This document shows, piece after piece, positions 18,126 through 25,286 of a DNA stretch of 34,680 nt. The notes beneath the pieces are model-generated. The model saw only the letters and a list, made by a program, of their open reading frames with translations, was not told the DNA's origin and did not search any database. Each line of letters begins with the position of its first letter. Within the stretch, counting starts at the first letter, position 1. Position numbers and translations under genes: made by a program. This stretch comes from Minisyncoccota bacterium (GTDB lineage Bacteria; Patescibacteriota; Minisyncoccia; Phycocordibacterales; PALSA-1337): NCBI GenBank assembly GCA_017991475.1, contig JAGOQK010000008.1, forward strand, positions 1 to 34,680, given 5' to 3'.

Positions 18126-18154
18126 CAAAAAACACCTAGGAATAGGTGTTTTTT
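18126..18154 (+). terminator. Intrinsic terminator of the 16S unit
   Basis: AAAACACCT-AGGAAT-AGGTGTTTT stem-loop with A-run before and T-run after, 12 nt past the processing stem. It may work in both directions. Confidence 0.9.
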
Positions 18155-18207
18155 GTTACTCCAGTTCATGCCCAGAATGGGTCTCAACTAGGCCATATTG
18201 AGAGCTA

Positions 18208-18236
18208 TTGACTTTGATATTGAAAGGTGATATAAT
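18208..18236 (+). promoter_or_regulatory. Strong consensus-like promoter of the small membrane protein gene
   Basis: TTGACT (18208-18213), exactly 17 bp, TATAAT (18231-18236) with an extended TGa. One of the two best promoter matches in the window. Expected start near 18243. Confidence 0.75.
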
Positions 18237-18251
18237 AGTAACAGTGTACAA

Positions 18252-18506
18252 ATGGGCATTAGAAATAGTGCCTCAACAATTGAAAACCAAAGGAAACAGA
18301 TTATGAATTCGAATACAGATGCGGAAGCAGACTTGTTTCAAACAAAGAGCGGTATCACTGAAATTAAGCCTCGCCGATCAGTGAGTGAACCGCTCGAACC
18401 GGAGCCGTTGGTGAAAGGGCCTTTCACCCTGAAGTGGGCGATGAAGTTCATCGTGTCGGTGCTCCTTGCAATCGTGGTTTTGTGTGGGTTGCATATTCTC
18501 TCCTAG
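18252..18506 (+). CDS. Small single-pass membrane protein of unknown function
   Basis: 84 residues from ATG 18252, or 67 from ATG 18303. The N-terminal part is polar and partly acidic ('TDAEADLFQTKSGITEIKPRR', 'SEPLEPEPLVKGPF'), and a single C-terminal TM ('KFIVSVLLAIVVLCGLHIL') ends the protein, a tail-anchored layout. I do not recognise a family. It forms its own transcription unit, with a consensus-like promoter directly upstream and an intrinsic terminator 23 nt after the stop, which suggests high expression. The near-leaderless habit of this genome favours 18252 as start (leader about 9 nt); the alternative would have a 60-nt leader. Confidence 0.65.
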   Translation: MGIRNSASTIENQRKQIMNSNTDAEADLFQTKSGITEIKPRRSVSEPLEPEPLVKGPFTLKWAMKFIVSVLLAIVVLCGLHILS

Positions 18507-18528
18507 TTCTGCCTCAAAGATGCATGGG

Positions 18529-18562
18529 TGGGTCGCTGGTTATTCCGGCGACCCTTTTTCTT
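18529..18562 (+). terminator. Intrinsic terminator after the small membrane protein gene
   Basis: GGGTCGC/GCGACCC stem with an 11-nt loop followed by TTTTTCTTTT. Confidence 0.9.
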
Positions 18563-18599
18563 TTGCCTATTTGGTGTATTTGGAATATAGTACTTCTAC

Positions 18600-18684
18600 G
18601 GTCACGTGGCGGAATTGGTATACGCGTACGTCTCAGAAGCGTATCCCGTAAGGGTTGGGGGTTCGAGTCCCCCCGTGACCACCA
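18600..18684 (+). tRNA. tRNA-Leu (anticodon CAG)
   Basis: Class II tRNA with long variable arm. Acceptor GGTCACG/CGTGACC, anticodon loop CTCAGAA giving CAG, T arm GGGGGTTCGAGTCCCCC, discriminator A and an encoded CCA (18682-18684). A TATAGT-like -10 lies just upstream near 18586-18591. An ORF starts only 4 nt after the CCA. Confidence 0.95.
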
Positions 18685-18688
18685 GGCA

Positions 18689-19438
18689 ATGCTTTATATT
18701 ATTTTGGCGATAATAGTGCTACTTTCGATCGATTTCCTAGCGGTCATTTTTAGGTTGGGAGTATCGGGAATCTATGCGTCATATCGGTTGATATTTAACG
18801 ATATTGGATATCGTAAATCTTCACCCTCGATCCATGTGAACGATCGATACAAAACAGTCCTCGTGGTGGGCGATAGTTCGTCCGTTGGTCCAGGCGCAGC
18901 CCCAGAAGAAACCATCGCTGGTCGCCTCGCCGCTACATTTGGCGTGAACGTGGTTCACTTGAGTGTAAATGGGGCGAAAACGGGGGACATCATTCATCAA
19001 GTCGAATCGGTTTCCAAGGAAAGATTCGCGCTGACGATTATACATGCGGGGAATAACGACATAACGCATTTTACTAGACTCAATCAGTTGAAAAATGAAA
19101 TAACAACCCTTTTTGATAAGGCAAAGCACATCAGTGACGAGGTGGTTGTCTTTAGGGGTGGTAATATGGGCAACTTTCCCATTTTTCCGGTATCTGTCGG
19201 TTGGATATTCGCTACACGATCGAAGCAAGTCCGGGATTTATTTATGGAAATTGCCCGAGAAAAGTCAGTTTTGTATGTCGAAAAGTTTATGTCCAGAAAG
19301 GATGATATTTTCTTGAAAAGACCCCATCATTTCTATTGTTGGGATTTGGTTCACCTGAATGGTAATGGGTATAAAGTGTGGTTTGATTACCTTATCCAAG
19401 AGCTTAGAAAGAATAATATGAATTTGGATTCCCAGTAA
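18689..19438 (+). CDS. SGNH/GDSL-family hydrolase, membrane anchored
   Basis: 249 residues from ATG 18689, 4 nt behind tRNA-Leu and therefore very probably on the same transcript. An N-terminal TM (about 2-24) anchors it. The SGNH blocks are complete: block I 'VVGDSSSVG' (catalytic Ser), block II Gly in 'LSVNGAKT', block III 'HAGNND' and block V 'DLVHLNGNGY' with the Asp-x-x-His pair. This predicts an esterase, lipase or acetyl-esterase acting at the membrane; the substrate is unknown. Its 3' end meets the convergent alpha/beta hydrolase gene with one base between stops. The longer upstream reading frame runs through the tRNA and is rejected. Confidence 0.88.
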   Translation: MLYIILAIIVLLSIDFLAVIFRLGVSGIYASYRLIFNDIGYRKSSPSIHVNDRYKTVLVVGDSSSVGPGAAPEETIAGRLAATFGVNVVHLSVNGAKTGDIIHQVESVSKERFALTIIHAGNNDITHFTRLNQLKNEITTLFDKAKHISDEVVVFRGGNMGNFPIFPVSVGWIFATRSKQVRDLFMEIAREKSVLYVEKFMSRKDDIFLKRPHHFYCWDLVHLNGNGYKVWFDYLIQELRKNNMNLDSQ

Positions 19439-19439
19439 C

Positions 19440-20162
19440 TTATTTGCTGATAATTGTATCAAGCAGTGTTGTCATTTTGTCTCTATATTCACTATTAACA
19501 ATAAAATCGTGAGGCAAGTCGATTTTTTGGAAGTTTGAAATTGGCTTCAGTAGTTCAATCGTTTCGGTCGGGCACCAACGATCATTCGTAGCAAATAAGA
19601 AATGGATTTTGTCCTTGTAGTGTGAAATCGGCCCAGTATCCAGCTTATATTTATTAAAGTAGGTGCACTGGCGTACTCCAAATCGGAGACAGGCTGTCAG
19701 TTCGAGGTCTGAGATATTTTGTATTTCTGGGTCCCAGTGGTGGAATAGGTTCTTAAATCTCGACACCATTTCAACCAAAGGAAAGAAGCGATCAATCATG
19801 TAGGGAACAAAAGTGAATTTAAGAGCAGGCCCACTACTGTAGCCAATATAGGGGAATAGCACGATTACCTTATCGATTCGCTCTGGATACATCTCAAGCA
19901 GTCTGAATGCAAAATAACTTCCCACCGAATGTGCAATTAAGGTTACCTTTTCTGTGGATTTCAGATCAAGAAATATATCTTTATAGTGGTTCCGCATCGC
20001 ACTATCGTATTTTTCATAATTAAGTTTTCTGTCAAAGAGTACATATGAGTTTGCATACTTAATATCCATGTCCGGCCTTCTGTTTTCAATCTCTTGTATC
20101 CAGGATAAGTAGTAATCAGCAACGGCGGGGTTTCCAGGGATAAGGAGGCATCTCTTTTTCAT
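19440..20162 (-). CDS. Alpha/beta hydrolase resembling lipid-droplet-associated hydrolase (LDAH)
   Basis: 240 residues from ATG 20162. The N-terminus 'KKRCLLIPGNPAVADYYLSWI' carries the 'IPGNPG..YY' oxyanion strand typical of the LDAH family (better known from eukaryotes). The nucleophile elbow is 'AHSVGSY' with Ser79, the acid is probably Asp194 ('FATNDRWCP') and the base His218 ('DLPHDF'). All three are in correct order and spacing. It is a likely lipid or ester hydrolase of unknown substrate. TGcTATAGT on the minus strand, 7 nt before the ATG, predicts a leaderless mRNA. It is convergent with the SGNH hydrolase, and the pair could serve lipid turnover or scavenging (inference). Confidence 0.8.
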   Translation of the reverse strand: MKKRCLLIPGNPAVADYYLSWIQEIENRRPDMDIKYANSYVLFDRKLNYEKYDSAMRNHYKDIFLDLKSTEKVTLIAHSVGSYFAFRLLEMYPERIDKVIVLFPYIGYSSGPALKFTFVPYMIDRFFPLVEMVSRFKNLFHHWDPEIQNISDLELTACLRFGVRQCTYFNKYKLDTGPISHYKDKIHFLFATNDRWCPTETIELLKPISNFQKIDLPHDFIVNSEYRDKMTTLLDTIISK

Positions 20163-20463
20163 GGATGACACTATAGCATGATGCCACCCCTGACAGTAAA
20201 GCGGTGAAGGGTATCGCTTTGCATTCCTAGTCGATTTTTGGTAGTGTATGCCTACTGGTTCGAGGTATCAGCTCCAATCCTTCTCTTGGTTTTGTATCTC
20301 TAATCGGTAGCGCATATCTTCGCTTGCGCGCATACATTCGTGTGCACGCGGCGTTCGGACCAAAAGTCCAAACGAGTTTGTTAAATTGAAAATCTGGTCG
20401 AAAATTTCCAGCCGCTGACGCGACTGAAAATCTTTCGATCCGAATTTCGCAAAACCGAAATTC
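20163..20463. other. Intergenic region between LDAH-like gene and tRNA-Ile
   Basis: No convincing gene. It contains the minus-strand promoter ACTATA (20170-20175) of the LDAH-like gene, a hairpin AAAGCG/CGCTTT near 20199-20220, GGAC-CAAAA-GTCC near 20357-20369, and GAATTTCG/CGAAATTC near 20442-20463 just before the tRNA. The 9-mer GCGCGCATA of the tRNA 5' end also occurs near 20327. Confidence 0.5.
20170..20177 (-). promoter_or_regulatory. Extended -10 of the LDAH-like gene (leaderless)
   Basis: Minus strand TGcTATAGT ending at 20170, followed by 7 nt and the ATG at 20162. A TTACTG-like -35 (20199-20194) lies 18 bp upstream. Confidence 0.5.
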
Positions 20464-20539
20464 GCGCGCATAGCTCAGTTGGTAGAGCATTCGACTGATA
20501 CTCGAAAGGTCCTAGGTTCGACCCCTAGTGCGCGCACCA
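20464..20539 (+). tRNA. tRNA-Ile (anticodon GAT)
   Basis: Acceptor GCGCGCA/TGCGCGC, D arm with AGCTCAGTTGGTAGAGC, anticodon loop CTGATAC giving GAT, T arm CTAGG-TTCGACC-CCTAG, discriminator A and encoded CCA (20537-20539). The last 20 nt are duplicated 162 bp downstream. Confidence 0.96.
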
Positions 20540-20747
20540 GAAAACCGCCTTCAGGCGGTTTTTGTGCGCGCGCAAGCAAGTGCCCAATGGCACTTGCAGC
20601 TAGGGGTCGAAAAGGTTGAGTATATTTTCGAAGAATTTCATTCTGAGAAAATACGAAACCTGTACCGTTCCCGTAGGGAAAGACCCCTAGTGCGCGCACC
20701 AGAAAACCGCCTTCAGGCGGTTTTTGTGCGCGCGCAAGCAAGTGCCC
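20520..20747 (+). repeat. 66-bp perfect direct repeat of the tRNA-Ile 3' end plus terminator
   Basis: Copy A 20520-20585 and copy B 20682-20747 are identical over 66 bp: 20 nt of tRNA 3' end, the intrinsic terminator and a GCGCGCGCAAGCAAGTGCCC tail. They flank 96 bp (20586-20681) with no gene. That interval includes CTAGGGGTCGA (20602), an inverted copy of the T arm. The arrangement resembles attL/attR scars of tRNA-targeted integration, or a tandem duplication that later decayed. Confidence 0.9.
20541..20563 (+). terminator. Intrinsic terminator of tRNA-Ile
   Basis: AAAACCGCC-TTCA-GGCGGTTTTT starting 2 nt after the CCA. An identical copy lies at 20703-20725. Confidence 0.92.
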
Positions 20748-20804
20748 TGTAGCATGCGCCACTTTATATTGTATACTGTAGGTATATATCTAATCATTAC
20801 CTAC

Positions 20805-22730
20805 ATGTTTTCTGGCATCATTGTTATTCTCGTGGTGTTGTTCCTTGTATCTCGACAGAACAATCGCATTGCTCGTCTTGAGAAGCTTATTCAAGACAGT
20901 ATGGCGACCAAGTCATCTGTAGCTCCGCAAAGCCCAGCTTCACAGGTTCCTGCCTATGGCGCACAGTCAGTCTCTCCAGGAGCTGCTTCGACTGCAACTC
21001 TCACTCCTCAAGCTTCCATTCCAACAGCTTCACCTCAGGCACCCGCACCTTCTCCGAAGGTTCGTGTAGAGAAAGACGAAGAGTCATCAGGTCGATTCCT
21101 CGGTAAGCTCGGTATCGCCGCGGTCCTCATCGGCATCGCATTCTTCTTGAAGTATGCGTTCGATAGCAACTGGATCGGCGAGGCGGGACGCGTCATGATC
21201 GGTATCATTGCTGGTATCGGATTTATCGGAGCGGGCCAATTCTTGCGCACCAAGTACCTCAAATATTCAGACCTCCTCATGGGTGGTGGTAGTGCAATAC
21301 TGTATCTTTCTATATTCTCTGCGTACTCGTTCTATCACTTGATCAATGCCTCGACTGCAGGCGTATTCATGCTCTGTGTTACCGCGCTCACATTGGCTAT
21401 CAGCGTCGTCAATGCCACCCAAACGCTGTCCCTTGTCGGTGTGATCGGTGCTTTTGCGACGCCATTCTTGGTCAGTTCAGGATCGGACGATATGCTCGCG
21501 TTGTTCGCGTATATGACGATCGTCAATATCGGAGTATTAGGCATCTCATTCTTCAAGAAGTGGCCCCGTCTCAACCTCGTCACATTTGTCGGTACAGGTA
21601 TCAATTTCATTGTCTGGTATGTGTCATATTATCGTGAGGATGCCCTTGTTCCAACACTTGGCTTCGTATGTCTGACATTCCTCGTCTTCCTCGTTGCCAA
21701 CATTGCGCGTTCTATCGCAGCAGGGGTCAAGGCCGATGAAGCAGATTATCTCCTCCTGGGAGGCAATGCATCTGCGCTCGCCGCGATGATATATATACTT
21801 CTCGAGCCGATGCACGAGGGTATCCTTGGTTTTGCTGCGGTGGTGGTCGCCATCGTATACATGGCGGTGGCTTTTGCGGTAAACAATCGCAATGCGGAGG
21901 ACAAGGCTCTCAACATATTCTTGCCGGGTCTCGCGGTCACATTCTTGTCATTGGCAGTGCCGATGCAGTTCTCTGGTCCATGGATCGCGGTCGCATGGTT
22001 CGTGGAGGCGGCATTCCTCTATGGCGTCGCCTCTGTCATCAGTAACCGCGGTTTCCAGGTCATGGGCGTCGTAGTCTATGTACTCGGACTTATTGATTTC
22101 CTAGTCTGGCAATTTGATCAATTCATCCGACCAACTGTTTTTGTCCCTATATTCAATACTGCATTCATGGTGTTGGTGCTCGCAGTCGTCGTCGCATATG
22201 CTATCGCATACGTCTATCAACGTTTTGGAAGCATCACCGTCGAGATACAGAAGAGAGGTATCATGGCTTTCGTCGTTATCGCCAATATCCTTACCATCTA
22301 CGCTCTTAGCACCCAAATCATGTTCTATCATGATGCGAAAATAGCTCAGTTGAGCACTGACTATCAGAGGCAAACGACTGAGGCTCAGAGGTACAATACA
22401 GGCTATGATATATCATCTGGTACGCTGCAAGCTTCGCAGACCTACTACGCAGAAGTATCCAAGATACGCAATCAGTCCAATACGTTCGTGTCTATTCTTT
22501 GGACGCTCTATGCTGCAGCGCTTACGGGACTTGGATTTGCACGCCGTATCTCGAGTCTGCGCCGTCTCGGCCTCATGCTGTTCGTCATCACTGCGGTCAA
22601 GGTGGTCATCGATGTGTGGAGTCTCGGTCAGCTCTATCGCATCATTTCATTCATCGCCTTTGGTTTGATCGCTCTGATCGCTTCATTCGCCTACGCCAAA
22701 TACAAGGATCGTTTGAAAGATATCGTTTAA
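20805..22730 (+). CDS. DUF2339 polytopic membrane protein
   Basis: 641 residues from ATG 20805 ('MFSGIIVILVVLFLVSRQNNRIARLEKLI'). An in-frame extension to 20724 runs into the tRNA-derived repeat and is rejected. After an N-terminal TM and short coiled coil comes a Pro/Ala/Ser-rich linker (about 45-100), then about 17 TM helices. 'LGKLGIAAVLIGIAFFLKYAFDSNWIGEAGRVMIGIIAG' is the DUF2339 signature. The family has no assigned biochemical activity. The next gene, 14 nt downstream, is a DUF3999 protein, the same pair as in many proteobacteria, which suggests a joint envelope function. TATACT near 20772 is a probable -10. Confidence 0.88.
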   Translation: MFSGIIVILVVLFLVSRQNNRIARLEKLIQDSMATKSSVAPQSPASQVPAYGAQSVSPGAASTATLTPQASIPTASPQAPAPSPKVRVEKDEESSGRFLGKLGIAAVLIGIAFFLKYAFDSNWIGEAGRVMIGIIAGIGFIGAGQFLRTKYLKYSDLLMGGGSAILYLSIFSAYSFYHLINASTAGVFMLCVTALTLAISVVNATQTLSLVGVIGAFATPFLVSSGSDDMLALFAYMTIVNIGVLGISFFKKWPRLNLVTFVGTGINFIVWYVSYYREDALVPTLGFVCLTFLVFLVANIARSIAAGVKADEADYLLLGGNASALAAMIYILLEPMHEGILGFAAVVVAIVYMAVAFAVNNRNAEDKALNIFLPGLAVTFLSLAVPMQFSGPWIAVAWFVEAAFLYGVASVISNRGFQVMGVVVYVLGLIDFLVWQFDQFIRPTVFVPIFNTAFMVLVLAVVVAYAIAYVYQRFGSITVEIQKRGIMAFVVIANILTIYALSTQIMFYHDAKIAQLSTDYQRQTTEAQRYNTGYDISSGTLQASQTYYAEVSKIRNQSNTFVSILWTLYAAALTGLGFARRISSLRRLGLMLFVITAVKVVIDVWSLGQLYRIISFIAFGLIALIASFAYAKYKDRLKDIV

Positions 22731-22744
22731 TTCCTGAAATCAAT

Positions 22745-24148
22745 ATGAACATCACCTCACTAGTTACTCGAGCACTTACTATCGCCATTATCATTGTGGC
22801 GACTACGTCGTCAGCCTTGGCCGCCTTTGATTTTCAGTCATGGCCACATTCTCGACCTATCGACACCCGAGGGGCTTCAGGTATGGTCAAAGTATCACTT
22901 CCAACCGATATAGTGCTTGAAAAAGCAGATTTCTCAGATGTCCGTATTATCGATGGTCAGGGTGGGGAGGTGCCGTATCTTCTGACTCGTGGAATCACAT
23001 CTTCCGCACCTACTACCGTGGCTCGTGTCCTTGATGTGAGTACGCAAGTAGATGGCACTACGCGGTTCATCGCAGATGCAGGACGCAGCGGAGTCGTCAC
23101 TTCTGGCATCACTATCGCGACGGCATCATCGAATTTCCGCCGACAAGTGAGTGTTTATGCATCTGATAGTTTGTTGCCACTCAATGATGCGGGATGGTCA
23201 CTCGTCACTTCCACAGGCTACATTTTCGCATTTACTGATCCATACAGTGGGTATGCTTCGGGGAGGAGCTCGGTATCATTCTCGGCGAATACATCACGAT
23301 ACTTCAAGGTAGTTATCGGTGGTGGTCCCGAAGGATCTATATCAGTGAATGGTGCGTCGCTTGCGAGTGAGGTATCAGTGCAGGAGCGTTCATATACAGA
23401 GGAGCGAGGCGCTACGATATATAACGATGCAGCCAAGAAGGCAACAGAGGTTACTGTCGACCTTGGCTCCAAGAGTCGTCTTTCTGATGAGGTCACTCTT
23501 CGCGTGTCAGGAACCAACTACAGTCGCAGGGTTCTCATCGAAGCCAGTGACGAAGCTGCGGCGACTTCTTCATGGAGATATGTTGGACAAGGATCTATAT
23601 CAGGGGTTTCTACGACGGTGTTCCAAGGGTATTCAGGGACTATCTCGTATCCAGAACAGCGAGCACGGTATATTCGCGTATCGATCGTGAATGATGACAA
23701 CCCACCACTTTCCGTAGCTTCCAAAGTTACCGTTGGTGGCCCAATCCTCGGCGTGATATTCGAGGCTCAGGCTGGGAAGTCATATAGTATGTATTATGGC
23801 AACTGGTATGCGACAAAACCAAATTATGATTTGGTGCGTATATCGTCATATATTGAGGAACAGGCATTGCCCGCTGCGACCATGGGGAGCGAAATCACCA
23901 ATCCTGAGTATGTTGCACCTGAAGGACCTGTCGTACCGTATACAGAGTCTCATAAAGGTCTCTTGAATGGCGCGCTTGTAATCGTAGTTCTCATTATCGC
24001 CGCACTTATCGCTCTGTACCTGAGGATGTACATGAAGAGACATGCGGTTCCTGCAAATACGGGAAATGGATTTATGGGAGGTGCAAATCCTGTGGTGAAA
24101 GAGGATAGTCAGCAGGCAACCAACGAAGATTCTAATAAACAGGTATAA
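22745..24148 (+). CDS. DUF3999 exported protein with C-terminal TM anchor
   Basis: 467 residues from ATG 22745. Signal peptide about 1-26 ('TRALTIAIIIVATTSSALAA'). The mature N-terminus follows the DUF3999 pattern: a short strand, 'MVKVSLPTDIVLEKADFSDVRIIDGQGGEVPYLLTRG' and successive beta-rich units resembling discoidin-like domains ('FRRQVSVYASDSL', 'YSRRVLIEASDEA' begin repeats). A TM at about 415-437 followed by a short cytoplasmic Lys/Arg segment anchors it. Function unknown. It lies 14 nt after the DUF2339 gene, so they are one operon. A much longer in-frame extension upstream overlaps DUF2339 and is rejected because the signal peptide begins at 22745. Confidence 0.82.
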   Translation: MNITSLVTRALTIAIIIVATTSSALAAFDFQSWPHSRPIDTRGASGMVKVSLPTDIVLEKADFSDVRIIDGQGGEVPYLLTRGITSSAPTTVARVLDVSTQVDGTTRFIADAGRSGVVTSGITIATASSNFRRQVSVYASDSLLPLNDAGWSLVTSTGYIFAFTDPYSGYASGRSSVSFSANTSRYFKVVIGGGPEGSISVNGASLASEVSVQERSYTEERGATIYNDAAKKATEVTVDLGSKSRLSDEVTLRVSGTNYSRRVLIEASDEAAATSSWRYVGQGSISGVSTTVFQGYSGTISYPEQRARYIRVSIVNDDNPPLSVASKVTVGGPILGVIFEAQAGKSYSMYYGNWYATKPNYDLVRISSYIEEQALPAATMGSEITNPEYVAPEGPVVPYTESHKGLLNGALVIVVLIIAALIALYLRMYMKRHAVPANTGNGFMGGANPVVKEDSQQATNEDSNKQV

Positions 24149-24181
24149 TTAACACCATTAGCAGTAACCATCTATACAGCC

Positions 24182-25156
24182 ATGAAAATCACACCAAAAG
24201 ACTTCTTCATGCACCTCGGTGCCCTCGTGGCGCTCTATGTTGCCGCAGGAGCCCTTATCAATCTGTCATTCGGGGTTATTAACTATTATTTCCCTGATGC
24301 GCTTGCAGGCTATTTCTATGGCAATGCCGTAGCATGGCCGATCTCGATGCTCATTGTGCTCGTACCTATCTTGTATGTCCTCGAATGGGTCATCAATCGT
24401 GACATAGTCAAGACGCCTGAGAAGGCCCACTTCTGGATGCGCACCTGGAGGATATACATCATTCTCTTCTCTGCAGTTGTCCTCGTCGGAGGTGACCTCA
24501 TCGCACTCATCAATACATACCTCAATGGTGAGATTTCTTCACGCTTCGTCTACAAGTTTATCGCTATCCTCCTTATCGGTGGAACTGTAGGTAAGTATTA
24601 CTTCTTTAGTCTCTATCCAAAATTCCGATGGGCTAAGCTTGCGCGTACGGTCCAGCCATGGTTTGGTATCGTGCTCGTACTCGCAGCCATCATTGCAGGG
24701 TTCATCGCAGTCGGATCTCCTGCATCACAGCGCGCATATCGTTTCGATACTCAGCGCGTGAACGATCTCTCAAATATCCAGAGCCAAGTGGTGAGTTATT
24801 GGCAGCAGAAGAAGGAAAAGCTCCCTGCAACTCTGGCGGATCTCAATGATCCCCTTTCCTGGTTTACTGTTCCGCTCGATCCAGAGACCAAGGCGTCATA
24901 TGAGTATTCGACCAAGGGTGACCTTTCGTTTGAGCTCTGTGCGACATTTTCTCGTGCTACTCGAGACGATGAGGGGAGGGGTGAATATGGATATGGTAAG
25001 GGAGGTGTGAGTATGGCCTACCCTGCGTACGATGTAGGATATCCGATCATCAGTGACCAGGACAACTGGAAGCACGAAGAAGGTAAGACATGCTTTACCA
25101 GGACGATCGATCCTGACAAGTATCAGGTCGACAAGCCAGAACCGATGGGGATTTAG
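24182..25156 (+). CDS. DUF5671 membrane protein
   Basis: 324 residues. The N-terminus 'KITPKDFFMHLGALVALYVAAGALINLSFGVINYYFPD' is the DUF5671 signature common in Parcubacteria. Five TM helices lie within about 8-200, followed by a soluble C-terminal domain (about 205-324) with 'DLSNIQSQVVSYWQQKKEKLPATLADL...DPETKASYEYS', which resembles the pilin-like or type II secretion G-like domain with a periplasmic strand set. Function unknown. TATAAT at 24144-24149 gives a leader of about 26 nt. A terminator follows 23 nt after the stop. Confidence 0.85.
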   Translation: MKITPKDFFMHLGALVALYVAAGALINLSFGVINYYFPDALAGYFYGNAVAWPISMLIVLVPILYVLEWVINRDIVKTPEKAHFWMRTWRIYIILFSAVVLVGGDLIALINTYLNGEISSRFVYKFIAILLIGGTVGKYYFFSLYPKFRWAKLARTVQPWFGIVLVLAAIIAGFIAVGSPASQRAYRFDTQRVNDLSNIQSQVVSYWQQKKEKLPATLADLNDPLSWFTVPLDPETKASYEYSTKGDLSFELCATFSRATRDDEGRGEYGYGKGGVSMAYPAYDVGYPIISDQDNWKHEEGKTCFTRTIDPDKYQVDKPEPMGI

Positions 25157-25179
25157 TGATATATTCAAAAAATCGAAAG

Positions 25180-25202
25180 ATCGCCTTAATGGGCGATTTT
25201 TC
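25180..25202 (+). terminator. Intrinsic terminator after the DUF5671 gene
   Basis: ATCGCC-TTAATG-GGCGAT stem-loop followed by TTTTTC; preceding AAAATCGA extends the pairing. Confidence 0.85.
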
Positions 25203-25210
25203 GTGAGAAT

Positions 25211-25238
25211 TTGAGAATCTCTAGAAATGTGCTATAGT
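25211..25238 (+). promoter_or_regulatory. Promoter of pyk
   Basis: TTGAGA (25211-25216), 16-bp spacer, TATAGT (25233-25238) with extended TGc. Expected start near 25245, leader about 42 nt. Confidence 0.65.
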
Positions 25239-25286
25239 AACGGCTCATTTTATAGGAAAAATACATTTAACCCCCAACCAAAAGCA

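Noticed and set aside
20475-20762. Minus-strand ORF with an internal duplicated stretch
   Set aside because: The repeat is the 66-bp tRNA-Ile/terminator duplication read as protein; it covers the tRNA antisense.
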